Source of the DNA: DASRJW01 sp964567755
GTDB taxonomy: Bacteria; Krumholzibacteriota; Krumholzibacteriia; G020349025
Assembly: GCA_964567755.1 (NCBI GenBank)
Contig: CAZMNW010000023.1
Span: 73,007 to 137,006, forward strand
Direction: 5' to 3'
DNA length: 64,000 nt
Part shown: piece by piece, positions 44,992 to 54,072 of the stretch
How the letters are laid out: each line of letters starts with the position of its first letter
Position numbering within the stretch: position 1 is the first letter of the stretch
Program-made: the position numbers and the translations under genes
The notes under the pieces: model-generated
What the model saw: the letters and a program-made list of their open reading frames with translations, nothing else
Database searches by the model: none
What the model was told of the DNA's origin: nothing

Positions 44992-45708
44992 ATGAGGGAG
45001 AAACCCCTGCAAGGGCAGGTCGCACTGGTGACTGGCGGCGGCACGGGGATCGGTCGTGAGATCGCGCTCGCGCTCGCACGGGCGGGCGCAGTCGTCGCCA
45101 TAAGCGGCCGGCGCGTCCAGAAGCTGCAGGGCGTCGTCCACGAGCTGGAAGCAGCGGGCACGCCCGGGCGCGCCATCCAGGCCGACGTGCGTGACCCAGC
45201 TTCTGTCGGTACCATGGTAGAAACAATCGAACGCGACATGGGTCCACTCGACATCGTGATCAACAACGCGGCCACCTTCGCGCGCGGCGAAGTTCACGAG
45301 CTCGAGGTCGAGAAATGGAACGATGTCATTGCGACGAATCTGACCGGGGCTTTCCTGGTGACGCGCGCAGCGCTCCGGGGCATGGTGCAGCGCCGGAGCG
45401 GCAGCATCGTGTTCATCTCGTCGACTTCGGGGAAGCGTGGTGACCCGGGCCTTGCGGCGTACAGTGCCTCCAAATTCGGCCTCATGGGCCTGGCACACAG
45501 CCTGCTGTACGAGGTGCGGCGGCACGATATCCGCGTCATCGTGGTGTCGCCGAGTCTCATCGACACGCGCCCCGAGCAACCCGACTACACGACCGTCAAG
45601 GGTGTCCCGGCGCACGCGGCCGACGTGGCCGAGAGCGTGGTGCACTGTCTGACGTTGCCGGGTCGCGCCATGGTGCGGGAACTGGAAATCTGGGGCACCA
45701 ATCCGTGA
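44992..45708 (+). CDS. Short-chain dehydrogenase/reductase
   Basis: A 238-residue classical SDR. Cofactor-binding TGGGTGIGREIA (TGxxxGxG), NNAA, and the catalytic triad region: Ser in SIVFISSTSG and Tyr-Lys in YSASK. It most resembles 3-oxoacyl-ACP-reductase-like enzymes, but the substrate cannot be told from sequence. The next gene (DUF1573) begins at the end of this one, so the two share a transcript. Start is set at 44992; an alternative at 44962 would add ten residues. Confidence 0.9.
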   Translation: MREKPLQGQVALVTGGGTGIGREIALALARAGAVVAISGRRVQKLQGVVHELEAAGTPGRAIQADVRDPASVGTMVETIERDMGPLDIVINNAATFARGEVHELEVEKWNDVIATNLTGAFLVTRAALRGMVQRRSGSIVFISSTSGKRGDPGLAAYSASKFGLMGLAHSLLYEVRRHDIRVIVVSPSLIDTRPEQPDYTTVKGVPAHAADVAESVVHCLTLPGRAMVRELEIWGTNP

Positions 45709-45722
45709 AGGAGACGATGTCG

Positions 45723-46709
45723 ATGCAAAGCACACCCAGCGCCACCCGCGTGCTCTCCTGGCTCGTCGCTCTGCACATAATCGGTTCGGCGCCGGCTGTG
45801 GCGGCGGCACCGCGCGCCATCGTCGCTGGTGAGCACCATCTCGACGCCGGCGAGATCGAACCGAGCAAGGTGCTGGAGTACGACTTCATCCTGCGCAATG
45901 AAGGCGACGCCTCGCTCGCTATCGAGGATCTGAAGCCGACGTGCTATTGCACCAGCGCGCGCACGGATCTCTGGGATGTCCCCCCCGGCGGCGCGGCCAA
46001 GATCCACGTCCGCATCGATCCGAGCGACTTCGTCGGCAAAGTCAACAAGGGCGTCGAGATCGTGACCAACGACCCAACCAACCCCGTGCTCCTGGTCGAT
46101 GTCGACATCCAGGTGTTGCCCGGCATCGCGGTCGTGCCACCGGAGCTCGACTTCGGCACCATCGGTCCAGAGGGGTCGAAAAAATCACTACCAGTGGCGG
46201 TGAAGGTGCCGCGCGATCGCGAGCTGCAGATCATGGGCGCCACCAGCGAATCGCCGTTCTTGTCGGTGACGCATGAGCCGCTGGAGCTGGAGGAACGCCA
46301 CGGCGTCACGGTGCTGGTCAAGGTTTTGCCGGGCGCACCGCCCGGACCGTTCACGGCGAAAGTCCTGGTACGCACCAGCGACACCGCGCTCGCCGCCATC
46401 GAAATCCCGGTTCGCGGTCGGGGCCCCGGGGGATTGCGGGCCCAGCCGGACAAAGTGATCTTCGAGGCTGCATCCGCCGGCGCCGAGGTCGGGTCCTTCG
46501 ATGTCACGGGTGGCAAACAGTTGCTCGTCAAATCATCCGTGGCCGGATTGCAGGCAGAGATCGAAACGGGAACAGGGGAGTCGCACCGAGTGCGCTTGCG
46601 TCTCGCGTCCGACGCACGTGCGGGACGCTTGTTGGCCAAGGTCACCGTGACCACCGCGGACGGCTCGCAACCGGAGCTCGTGGTGCCGGTCACGGGAATC
46701 GTGCGTTGA
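45723..46709 (+). CDS. Exported DUF1573 protein (Ig-like)
   Basis: About 328 residues with a signal peptide (VLSWLVALHIIGSAPAVAAA). The mature part has the DUF1573 pattern: LDAGEIEPSKVLEYDFILRN, then KPTCYCTSA and GGAAKIHVRIDPSDFVGKVNKGVEIVTND, which repeats in weaker form later. Such domains are Ig-like and often secreted. AAGGAG lies nine bases before 45723; ATG 45717 and GTG 45705 are possible, and the last overlaps the SDR stop. Its cysteine pair could be a redox or metal site, perhaps with the rhodanese and MauE-type neighbours. Role unknown. Confidence 0.85.
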   Translation: MQSTPSATRVLSWLVALHIIGSAPAVAAAPRAIVAGEHHLDAGEIEPSKVLEYDFILRNEGDASLAIEDLKPTCYCTSARTDLWDVPPGGAAKIHVRIDPSDFVGKVNKGVEIVTNDPTNPVLLVDVDIQVLPGIAVVPPELDFGTIGPEGSKKSLPVAVKVPRDRELQIMGATSESPFLSVTHEPLELEERHGVTVLVKVLPGAPPGPFTAKVLVRTSDTALAAIEIPVRGRGPGGLRAQPDKVIFEAASAGAEVGSFDVTGGKQLLVKSSVAGLQAEIETGTGESHRVRLRLASDARAGRLLAKVTVTTADGSQPELVVPVTGIVR

Positions 46710-46712
46710 CCG

Positions 46713-47159
46713 ATGACCCGTCTCGCCGCACAGGTTTTCGTGCTCGTCGCCGTATCGGTGGCGCTGGGGATGGCCTCGAACGCGCTGCGTCCGCAGGGCA
46801 TCGATTGGGGTGGCCGGGATCCTGAACGCTTTCGTCACCCCGACGTCGAGTTTCTGAGCGTCGAAGAAGCGGCGAGCTTGCACGCCATTTCCACGACATT
46901 CTTTCTTGATGCGCGCGCGCCGGAGGCATTCGCTGCCGGGCGCGTGTTTGGCGCCGTGTCGCTGCCAGCCGACAGCCAAGAAACTGCATACGACGAGCTG
47001 CGTGATTTTCTCGCAGCGGAGATGACGCTCGTTGTTTACAGCGACGACTCGATGCTCGCGGTGCGCGTGGCCAAGTTTCTGAACGCCCGCGGCTTCAAGG
47101 CGCGGGTACTCGAAGGTGGCTGGGAGGCTTGGCAGGACCGGCGTTTGCCGGTGGAGTGA
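46713..47159 (+). CDS. Membrane-anchored rhodanese-like protein without the catalytic cysteine
   Basis: A 148-residue protein with an N-terminal membrane anchor (VFVLVAVSVALGMAS) and a rhodanese fold (FLSVEEAASLHAISTTFFLDARAPEAFAAG; GGWEAWQDRRLPVE). At the active-site loop, where Cys is expected (VVYCxxG), it reads VVYSDDSMLAVRVA with Ser110 (codon agc). It is therefore not a standard sulfurtransferase; it may bind rather than transfer. It lies between DUF1573 and MauE-type genes, three bases after the former. Confidence 0.85.
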   Translation: MTRLAAQVFVLVAVSVALGMASNALRPQGIDWGGRDPERFRHPDVEFLSVEEAASLHAISTTFFLDARAPEAFAAGRVFGAVSLPADSQETAYDELRDFLAAEMTLVVYSDDSMLAVRVAKFLNARGFKARVLEGGWEAWQDRRLPVE

Positions 47160-47207
47160 GTAGACGGGCCCTCAGAGTTCGCGCCCCGGAGCCCAACGGA
47201 GAAGACG

Positions 47208-47801
47208 ATGACCATCCCCGAACCGCAAGAGTCGCGGATCGAGCCGCATGCGGCGCATGGCGGGTGGGCTCTGACCAGAGCGCGGTGGGTGCGGCGCGGT
47301 GAGCGGCTCGGGCGGTGGGTGCTGCCAGGAGGCTTGCCCCTCGTCGAAGCGGTTCTGTTGCTGCTGCGGCTCGGCATGGCGGCGGTTTTCGTCGGCGCGG
47401 CGCTGCCGAAGATCGCGGCTCCGGATCTCTTCGCACTCAGCGTGCACAACTACCAGATGTTGCCGGCCTGGGGTGTGAACACCATCGCCATTCTCCTGCC
47501 TTGGCTCGAGCTCGTCATCGGGATCTGCCTTGGGCTCGGGATCTGGAGCCGCGCCAGCGCCGTGGTCATGACCGGTCTCATGATCGTTTTCATGATCGCG
47601 CTGGTCTCGGCAGCTGCTCGCGGCCTCAGTATTTCCTGTGGCTGCTTCGAGGTCAGCGAGGGAGCGGAACACTCCTCGCTGGTTGGGGCGGCACTCCGCG
47701 ACGTTGCGTTTCTGCTCGGCGCGGTCCTCCTGGTGCGCTTCGGTGGTGGACCTCGGCCGCTCGCACTGCTCGCGCGGGCACGTCGGCGGCAGAGCGCCTG
47801 A
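47208..47801 (+). CDS. MauE/DoxX family membrane protein
   Basis: A 197-residue protein with four membrane segments (VEAVLLLLRLGMAAVFVGAALP; IAILLPWLELVIGICLGLGI; VVMTGLMIVFMIALVSAAA; ALRDVAFLLGAVLLVRF). It carries the SCGCF motif typical of MauE proteins, which in methylotrophs help make disulfides or cofactor-carrying enzymes. The N-terminal 45 residues are hydrophilic. GGAG lies six bases before the ATG. The gene is followed by an intrinsic terminator, so it ends the SDR-DUF1573-rhodanese-MauE run. Confidence 0.87.
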   Translation: MTIPEPQESRIEPHAAHGGWALTRARWVRRGERLGRWVLPGGLPLVEAVLLLLRLGMAAVFVGAALPKIAAPDLFALSVHNYQMLPAWGVNTIAILLPWLELVIGICLGLGIWSRASAVVMTGLMIVFMIALVSAAARGLSISCGCFEVSEGAEHSSLVGAALRDVAFLLGAVLLVRFGGGPRPLALLARARRRQSA

Positions 47802-47824
47802 ATGCACCACCAGGCTGAAAGAGC

Positions 47825-47849
47825 GCGCAGGCCTTTCGGCCTGCGCTTT
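47825..47849 (+). terminator. Intrinsic terminator after the MauE-type gene
   Basis: GCGCAGGCC, a TTTC loop and GGCCTGCGC form a perfect 9-bp stem at 47825-47846, then TTT. It sits 24 bp past the stop codon. The short T-run makes it weaker than the one at 40303. Confidence 0.7.
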
Positions 47850-47999
47850 GAGAAGGCATGTAGCAGAAAAGAAGTGCAGAACTACTCGGTCGGTAGGAAC
47901 TGCATTGGGAAGCACACGAAGACTAAGTTGGAACCGCCGCTTTGTCAACTAGGGAAACGTCCGACGTCGGCAGGAATAAAATATGTGAGACAGGAGGCC

Positions 48000-48467
48000 G
48001 TGAACGCTTCACCACAGACAGAGCTCAGCGCCGCTCGGGTGCGAGAAGTCGCCGCCAGGATCACCCGTGGTGAAACAATTCGATACGCCACGCGAAATGC
48101 ATGTTCCAGCCCGACTCGAACCACAGGTCTTGCTCTCTGGGTGACACCGTACCGCGTAATCCACGCCGGTTCATCGATGCGGACCCCCGCGGACATCGCG
48201 GCCGTCGCATCATGCGGTGAGCGCGACCAAGCTGTCTCTGGCTCGGAGCGGTCCCTTGACACGCTCATCGAGCGAGACAAGACTGACACCAGCGCCACAA
48301 GAAGAGGCCTTCCTCGCCTCGGCTCGGCCGGCTTCACCTGTCGCTCCCGGCCGCGGCGCCGTTGCCCAGGAGTCGTGACGGCTCCGGGCGCACGAAGTCG
48401 CGGCCCGGGTGGAACCGAACGACCTGGGTCGGCTAAGGGCATTTCCTTCGAGACGAAATCGCAGTGA
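48000..48467 (+). CDS. Possible small basic protein or non-coding leader upstream of the HMGL-like gene
   Basis: A 155-codon open frame begins with GTG at 48000 behind an AGGAGG site. It overlaps the alternative GTG start of the next gene as GTGA. However, its residues are rich in Arg, Ser, Pro and Thr. The third codon positions are not strongly G/C-biased, and no family is recognised. It may equally be a 680-bp leader (47802-48481) of the synthase gene. No tRNA or known riboswitch was identified there. Confidence 0.3.
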   Translation: MNASPQTELSAARVREVAARITRGETIRYATRNACSSPTRTTGLALWVTPYRVIHAGSSMRTPADIAAVASCGERDQAVSGSERSLDTLIERDKTDTSATRRGLPRLGSAGFTCRSRPRRRCPGVVTAPGARSRGPGGTERPGSAKGISFETKSQ

Positions 48468-48481
48468 CCACGGAGTGGAGC

Positions 48482-49771
48482 ATGGCCGACGCCGTCCAGG
48501 GACGCCCAGAAAACCCGCGGTCCCCACTGATCTTCGATTGGAACCGCCTCGACGACTTCGTGTTCCGCCACAAGCCGAACTTCGAGCTCAACGATGAATC
48601 GTTACGGGATGGCCTGCAAAGCCCTTCCGTTCGCGATCCCCTCTTGCCGCAGAAGATTCGGTTGCTGCACCTGATGGAGAACTTGGGAATAGCCGCGGTC
48701 GATCTGGGTCTCCCGGGTGCAGGCGTCAATGCGGTCGAGCACATCGAAACGTTGATGCGCGAGATCATCGACCAGAAGATGCGCATCCGCCCGAACTGCG
48801 CCGTGCGCACCGTGATTTCCGATATCCAGGCCCTGGTGGAGATCTCCAACCGCACCGGGCGCCCGATCGAGGCCGCGACGTTCATCGGCTCCTCGCCCAT
48901 TCGACAGTACGTGGAGGATTGGAGCCTGGATCGCCTGCTGCGCATGACCGAGGAGGCGGTGACGTTCGCGGTGAAGCACGGTCTGCCCGTGATGTATGTC
49001 ACCGAAGACACGACTCGCGCGCATCCGGACACGGTGCGGCAGCTGTACCAGACGGCGATCCGCGCCGGCGCCACGCGCATCTGTGTCTGTGACACCGTGG
49101 GCCACGCCACCCCGATCGGCGTGCACGCACTCTTGCACCATGTGCGAGCGTTGATCGCCGAGGTGAATGCGGACGTCAAGATCGATTGGCACGGGCACTC
49201 GGACCGAGGGCTCGCGATCCCGAACACGATGATGGCCATTGCTTCGGGCGTCGATCGGGTGCACGCTACCGGGCTTGGCATCGGTGAACGCTGCGGCAAC
49301 ACGCCGATGGATCAGCTCATGGTGAATCTCGCGCTCGAAGGCATCTTCCACGGCTCGCTGGAGAAGTTGTCGGAGTACGTGCATCTGATCTCCGAGGCCA
49401 CGGGAGTTCCCATCCCGCTCAACTACCCGGTCTTCGGCGCCGACGCCTTTCGCACCGCCACCGGCGTGCACGCGGCCGCCATCGTCAAGGCCTTGCGCAA
49501 GGGAGACCGCTGGCTCGCTGACCGTGTCTACAGCGGCGTCCCCGCGGCCATGGTGGGCGAGAATCAGACGCTCGAGATCGGCTACATGTCGGGCCGGTCG
49601 AACGTGGATTTCTGGCTCGAGTCCCACGGCTACGCCAGCACGCCCGAGCTCGTCGAGCACATCTTGAGAGCGGCGAAAGAATCGCCGCGTGTGCTCACCG
49701 ACGAAGAAATCTACGGCCTGGTCGCGGCCGGCCAGGGTCGCCGGCGGGAGGCGCCGGGGTCGGAGGAGTGA
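48482..49771 (+). CDS. HMGL-like/2-isopropylmalate-synthase-type enzyme
   Basis: A 429-residue DRE-TIM enzyme. It shows LRDGLQSPSV (the DRE-type opening with Arg-Asp), DWHGHSDRGLAIPN (the HxH metal motif) and GIGERCGNTPMDQLM, all hallmarks of isopropylmalate, citramalate and homocitrate synthases. It lacks the long C-terminal allosteric domain of LeuA, so it may be a homocitrate or citramalate-type member; its acceptor cannot be told here. Start 48482 has GGAG six bases upstream; a GTG at 48464 is possible. The stop overlaps the MFS gene. Confidence 0.87.
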   Translation: MADAVQGRPENPRSPLIFDWNRLDDFVFRHKPNFELNDESLRDGLQSPSVRDPLLPQKIRLLHLMENLGIAAVDLGLPGAGVNAVEHIETLMREIIDQKMRIRPNCAVRTVISDIQALVEISNRTGRPIEAATFIGSSPIRQYVEDWSLDRLLRMTEEAVTFAVKHGLPVMYVTEDTTRAHPDTVRQLYQTAIRAGATRICVCDTVGHATPIGVHALLHHVRALIAEVNADVKIDWHGHSDRGLAIPNTMMAIASGVDRVHATGLGIGERCGNTPMDQLMVNLALEGIFHGSLEKLSEYVHLISEATGVPIPLNYPVFGADAFRTATGVHAAAIVKALRKGDRWLADRVYSGVPAAMVGENQTLEIGYMSGRSNVDFWLESHGYASTPELVEHILRAAKESPRVLTDEEIYGLVAAGQGRRREAPGSEE

Positions 49772-51033
49772 GCACGGCCGCCACGGATCGACGCCTCCTC
49801 TACACAGCTTCGTTTCTCCGCGCTCTGGGTACCGGGACCATCGGAATTCTCCTCGGCATCTACCTGCCGGCTCTCGGGATCGGCATCGAAACGAGCGGAT
49901 TCATCATCACGCTTGGCCTCGCCGGTGCGGCGGGCTCGGCCGTGGTGGCGACCTTCGCCGGCGACCGCCTCGGGCGGCGGCGCTGTCTCATGGGGATCGC
50001 AGGAGTGATGGCGGTGGGTGGCGTGTTGGCGGCATTCACCACCGACGTGCGTCTGCTCGCGATCGCCGCCTTCGTCGGCGGGCTGAACGGAATGGGACGC
50101 GATCGGGGCGGCGGGCTCGTCCTGGAGCAAGCCATGCTTCCGGGCACGATCGGCGCGCACGACCGCACGCGCGCGTTCGCCTGGTACAACGTGCTGCAAG
50201 ACATCGGTCATGCCTTGGGCGGGCTCGTGGTGGGCTTGATGTCGGTCCTGCAGCAGCGAATGGGAATGGAAACCACAAGCGCGGCACGTGTCGTGTGGAT
50301 GGTGTATCCGCTCGCGCTCGGTCTCGGGGCGATGCTCTACCTGCGACTTTCCCCCGCGGTCGAATCCGAGCGATGGCAGGCAGCAAACGGGCGGAACGAA
50401 CCCGTGGCACCCCTCCCGCGTGCTGCACTGACGCCACGAACGCGTCGGGTCCTCTGGCGCATCTCGCTCCTGTTCGCCATGGACAGTGTCGCCGGCGGCT
50501 TTCTCACGACCGCGCTGCTCACGTACTTTTTCTTCGAACGCTTCGGCACCAGCGCGCTCGCGATCGGCAGTCTCTTCGCCGCAGCGCGCATTCTCAACGC
50601 CTTCTCGCACCTCGGGGCGGCATGGCTGGCGCGGCGGATCGGACTCGTGAACACCATGGTGTTCACACATCTTCCGTCCAGCTTCCTCTTGGTCACGGTG
50701 GCATATGCGCCCAACTTCACCGTGGCGGCCGTGCTGTTTCTGATCCGCGAGGCGCTCGTCGAAATGGACGTCCCGACGCGACAGTCCTACGTGATGGCGC
50801 TCGTCCGCCCCGAGGAAAGGACGCTGGTCTCGGGCATCACGAACATCGTGCGCATGGTGGGTTGGACCGTGGGGCCGGTGCTCACCGGCATCCTCATGTC
50901 CCACGTCGGCCTCGGCACGCCGCTCGCGATCGGCGCCGGCCTCAAAATCCTCTACGACCTGTCACTCTGGCGCGCCTTCCGCCACCTCCGCCCGCCGGAA
51001 GAGCGTGCGACCTCGAGACTCCGCCTGCCGTAG
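49768..51033 (+). CDS. MFS transporter
   Basis: A 421-residue permease of about twelve hydrophobic segments (SFLRALGTGTIGILLGIYLPALGI; RFLAIAAFVGGLNG-type; LFAMDSVAGGFLTTALLTYFF; TIVRMVGWTVGPVLTG-type). It has the loop signature GDRLGRRRC after helix 2 that marks the major facilitator superfamily. It starts with GTG overlapping the stop of the HMGL-like gene, so the two are coupled, which suggests it exports or imports a metabolite of that enzyme (inference). Substrate unknown. Confidence 0.85.
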   Translation: MSTAATDRRLLYTASFLRALGTGTIGILLGIYLPALGIGIETSGFIITLGLAGAAGSAVVATFAGDRLGRRRCLMGIAGVMAVGGVLAAFTTDVRLLAIAAFVGGLNGMGRDRGGGLVLEQAMLPGTIGAHDRTRAFAWYNVLQDIGHALGGLVVGLMSVLQQRMGMETTSAARVVWMVYPLALGLGAMLYLRLSPAVESERWQAANGRNEPVAPLPRAALTPRTRRVLWRISLLFAMDSVAGGFLTTALLTYFFFERFGTSALAIGSLFAAARILNAFSHLGAAWLARRIGLVNTMVFTHLPSSFLLVTVAYAPNFTVAAVLFLIREALVEMDVPTRQSYVMALVRPEERTLVSGITNIVRMVGWTVGPVLTGILMSHVGLGTPLAIGAGLKILYDLSLWRAFRHLRPPEERATSRLRLP

Positions 51034-51348
51034 CGCCCACGCGACGAGTCAATGGCTTTACAATGAAGATCCAGACGGCGATCCGGAGTGCTGGCACGAA
51101 ACGACCGTAGCGATCCACATCTGTGCGCTACGCGAAGTGGTTTCGATCTCCGGATGCTCGTCGACGGGCCCATGTCTGCGGTTTCTTGTGTGTAAACATC
51201 TAAAAAACATCAGTTTATCTCTGTCTATGCCGGGGGCGCGGTGCGAGAAACGCTGGAACAGAGCTTGATGCATCGGCACGGGGCGGATCGCGGGGAACGC
51301 CCAGCGCGCCACGCGGTGTGGTGCATGGACGACGTGTGGAGGCTAACG
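51034..51348. other. 315-bp intergenic region, promoter of the lipoprotein gene
   Basis: No gene was seen. It is locally AT-rich around 51190-51225 (tgtgtaaacatctaaaaaac), which may hold the promoter of the gene at 51349. No terminator hairpin was found after the MFS stop. Confidence 0.4.
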
Positions 51349-53235
51349 ATGCGGACCAGACAGTCGAGAAAACAAGGCACTCTCGCGGGCACGATTCTTC
51401 TGCTCGCGTGCGCACTCATGGGATGGATGCAGGGCTGCGTCAACGACACGACTCAGCCTGTTCCGGTGGACCCGCAACAAGCGACGGAGGCGAGCGCTCA
51501 AGCAGCGCAGTTCGCTCTGCTCGCGACCAATGAGAGTGTTCTCGATGCGGTGGAGGATCCGTTCACGGCCGCCGTGGGCGATCTCGATGGGCTCGGCGAA
51601 GTGGGCCTTGGGAACGACGACTTGGGAGATCTGGGTGGGCCCGCGGTGTTGGCCCAGGCCGTCGATGGTTTGCGCAAGGCCGTGCCGATCGGCGCCGGTG
51701 TGCGCGCATTGTCTGCCGCAGCGCTCGAAAAGGCGACCGCGGGCAACGGGCTTGCGGCACCCGAATGCAATCCGCTGCCGTCGACCGCGTGCCAGAGCGC
51801 GAACATCTGCACCGAGTCCACCAGCGAACCCGATGTCATCACCGTCACCATCGAGAAGTCCGCTTGTGAAGGCGTGATCGCAAGCTCTGAGCAGCGCTTT
51901 ACCGTCGACACGCAGGGCACCGTGATGCAGGACGACGACGAGATCCGCAACTACTGGTCGCTCACGGCGCTGTTCACCGGCAGCGAAATCGAGCTCTCCA
52001 TGCAGCCCGTGACCGGGACGGCGATCGTGGACGGAGCGCGTGTCGACCTCACCGAGACCATTCGCCACCCGGTGGGAATCGTGAGCTCGCAGACCAACGT
52101 CATCGAGATGGAAGTGGGCGATGTGCAAACCGATGGCGACGAGGTCATCTGGGATCTTTCGTCACAGGTCGTGTTCCGCAATGGCGCGAGCGCCAGCGTG
52201 ACCGCGACGGAGGTCGTCGAAGGCACGCCCAACGGCATCACCGATGGCGATCGCGTGCGTGTCACGTGGCAGTGGACAGCGGAGCCCACGAACCCGCGGC
52301 TCGAGAGCACGAGCGCCACTGTCGAGGTCCTGGTCGGCGTTCTAGCCGATGCCGAGGACGACCTCTACGCCAGCGTGCAACACACGGTCGTCTTCGACGG
52401 CACGACGGCCCTTGGTGGCTTGCCCACTGCGAGCGCGCTCTTCGTGCCGGTCGAGCCCGTGGCCGAGGGAGAGGAACCGTGCGGTGGCACGCTGACGCAG
52501 GCCGCCACTTTCCCGTCCAGTTGGGATGCGCAGACGTTCCAACACACCTTGATCAAGTCCTGCGATGCAGGCGGCAGCTCGGATCTCCAGGTCACGTTCG
52601 CCAACGGCACGAGCTTCAGTCGCACGATCGCGTGGACCGGCACCGGGTCGGCAACGCTTGACGTCGCCGGGCGTGACGGCACGACGACGCATGGGACGTG
52701 GACCGAGACCGGCAGCACCGCGACGTTCGTCGTCGATACGGATTTCCCAGCCGGGAACGATCCGGTGTCCGTGCATCAAGAAGGTTCGAGTGATCGATCG
52801 GCAGGCACACGCAGTTACAGCTTGGTGGCGACCTTCATCGACGACCACCAGGAATCATTGGCCGTGCAGGCGCAGCGCAATGCCGACGGCACACGCACGC
52901 TCACGGGCACGGCGACGAACCCTGCGGGCACGACGACTTTCGCGCTCGAATGGGATCCGGAAACGCAGGTGCTCACGGGCACGTCGCAGGGCCCGGTGGA
53001 CGAATCGGGCAGCTTCACGCTCGAGCGCCTCGAGGATGGCGGCGCACTTCTCGCGTTCACTTGGAACGATCCTTCGGAAGACCTGACCGTCGAGGGCATG
53101 GCGACCATCGGCCCGGATGGCAAGGGTTGTGGCGAGCTCACGGTGTCCCAAGGTGCAGGGTCGAGCCGCTACGTGTTCTGCTTCGACGCCGATGGACGAG
53201 GGTTCATCGGTGGCGGCACCGCGGTGCCTTTCTGA
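51349..53235 (+). CDS. Large predicted secreted/lipoprotein, beta-rich, family unknown
   Basis: A 628-residue protein of unknown function. The start has GGAGG six bases upstream. A lipoprotein-like signal (TLAGTILLLACALMGWMQGC) ends in MQGC, a weak lipobox, so lipidation is likely but not sure. An Ala/Gly-rich region follows. Then come a Cys-bearing central part (CNPLPSTACQSANIC) and long beta-rich repeats, e.g. two runs that contain TVVFDGTTAL and TLIKSCDAGGSSDLQV. No enzyme motif is seen. It is flanked by a hairpin that may end its mRNA. Confidence 0.7.
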   Translation: MRTRQSRKQGTLAGTILLLACALMGWMQGCVNDTTQPVPVDPQQATEASAQAAQFALLATNESVLDAVEDPFTAAVGDLDGLGEVGLGNDDLGDLGGPAVLAQAVDGLRKAVPIGAGVRALSAAALEKATAGNGLAAPECNPLPSTACQSANICTESTSEPDVITVTIEKSACEGVIASSEQRFTVDTQGTVMQDDDEIRNYWSLTALFTGSEIELSMQPVTGTAIVDGARVDLTETIRHPVGIVSSQTNVIEMEVGDVQTDGDEVIWDLSSQVVFRNGASASVTATEVVEGTPNGITDGDRVRVTWQWTAEPTNPRLESTSATVEVLVGVLADAEDDLYASVQHTVVFDGTTALGGLPTASALFVPVEPVAEGEEPCGGTLTQAATFPSSWDAQTFQHTLIKSCDAGGSSDLQVTFANGTSFSRTIAWTGTGSATLDVAGRDGTTTHGTWTETGSTATFVVDTDFPAGNDPVSVHQEGSSDRSAGTRSYSLVATFIDDHQESLAVQAQRNADGTRTLTGTATNPAGTTTFALEWDPETQVLTGTSQGPVDESGSFTLERLEDGGALLAFTWNDPSEDLTVEGMATIGPDGKGCGELTVSQGAGSSRYVFCFDADGRGFIGGGTAVPF

Positions 53236-53303
53236 GATAGCGCCGCGGGGCTGGTGACACACGCCCGGTGCGGCCCGTCGAGATCGCGCACGTCGCGCGA
53301 TGA

Positions 53304-53329
53304 GAGGGGGAGCAGCAATGCTCCCCCTC
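53304..53329 (+). terminator. 11-bp perfect hairpin after the lipoprotein gene
   Basis: GAGGGGGAGCA pairs with TGCTCCCCCTC around a GCAA loop, a stable GNRA-type loop. It lies 69 bp after the stop at 53235. There is no T-run, so it is probably a factor-dependent terminator or an mRNA 3' protecting stem. Confidence 0.55.
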
Positions 53330-53499
53330 CGCGCGTGCGCTCCAATCGTAGGCGGCCAACTTCTTGGGTTGCATCAGGTTTTCCCTGGCTCGAACGCCGA
53401 TCGCGGTTGTGGTTGCCCTGTTCCGACTCCCGCCTTTACAATCTTACAGCCACCTCGGATCCTCTGAAGAACCCGAAGAGCTCCATCGGAGGGCCCAGC

Positions 53500-54072
53500 A
53501 TGCGCTTTGCGATCACAGCGTTGATCTTGAGTCTTGCCTATGCGCCGCCTGCGCTGGCGCCGGTCACTCCGACGGCAGAAGGTCCCGAACCAGTGCCTCT
53601 GGTGCTGCAAGCCTTGCACGTTGTCGGGGGGGCTACCACAGACACTCCGGTTTGCGGAGTAGACCTGCTGCATCCTGTGGAGGTAACGGTGCAGCTCGAG
53701 GACGCGATGGCCTCCGGGGAATGGCTCCGCGCCACCGTGACCGTCACCAGCAGGGAGGATCTCGTCGACGTACGAATCGACCTGCTCCCAGTGCCGGCGG
53801 TGGAGCTGGCCGGGAACCGTAAGACGACGCTGTCACGGATTGCCTCGGGGGAGCGACAGGAGATCGGGTTCCTCGTCCGTGTTCCCGACACGCAGGCGCC
53901 GTTGCAAGTGCAAGTGCGCGTCGTCGGCAAGGCGGATGCCGGCATGCTGGAACGTGCAGCGGTATTGCATCTCTTGCCGCGCGGCCCGGAGCATCCAGGC
54001 GTCGAGAGTGCCGTGCCTTCCAACCAGCATCGCGTGCTCGAGTATCGCGGTGCGGGAAGGAGGGTGCAATGA
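53500..54072 (+). CDS. Small exported protein of unknown function, partner of the metalloprotease
   Basis: A 190-residue protein with a signal peptide (ITALILSLAYAPPALA). The mature part is beta-rich (VEVTVQLEDAMASGEWLRATVTV; VDVRIDLLPVPAVELAG; LQVQVRVVGKADAGM), like an Ig or C2-type fold, and has no known catalytic motif. GGAGGG lies six bases before the ATG. Its stop overlaps the start of the metalloprotease as ATGA, so the two are made together and may act together. Confidence 0.75.
   Translation: MRFAITALILSLAYAPPALAPVTPTAEGPEPVPLVLQALHVVGGATTDTPVCGVDLLHPVEVTVQLEDAMASGEWLRATVTVTSREDLVDVRIDLLPVPAVELAGNRKTTLSRIASGERQEIGFLVRVPDTQAPLQVQVRVVGKADAGMLERAAVLHLLPRGPEHPGVESAVPSNQHRVLEYRGAGRRVQ

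Noticed and set aside
48090..48160. tRNA-like 'GGTTCGAGTC' on the minus strand
   Set aside because: The T-stem does not pair and no acceptor or anticodon stem could be built around it.
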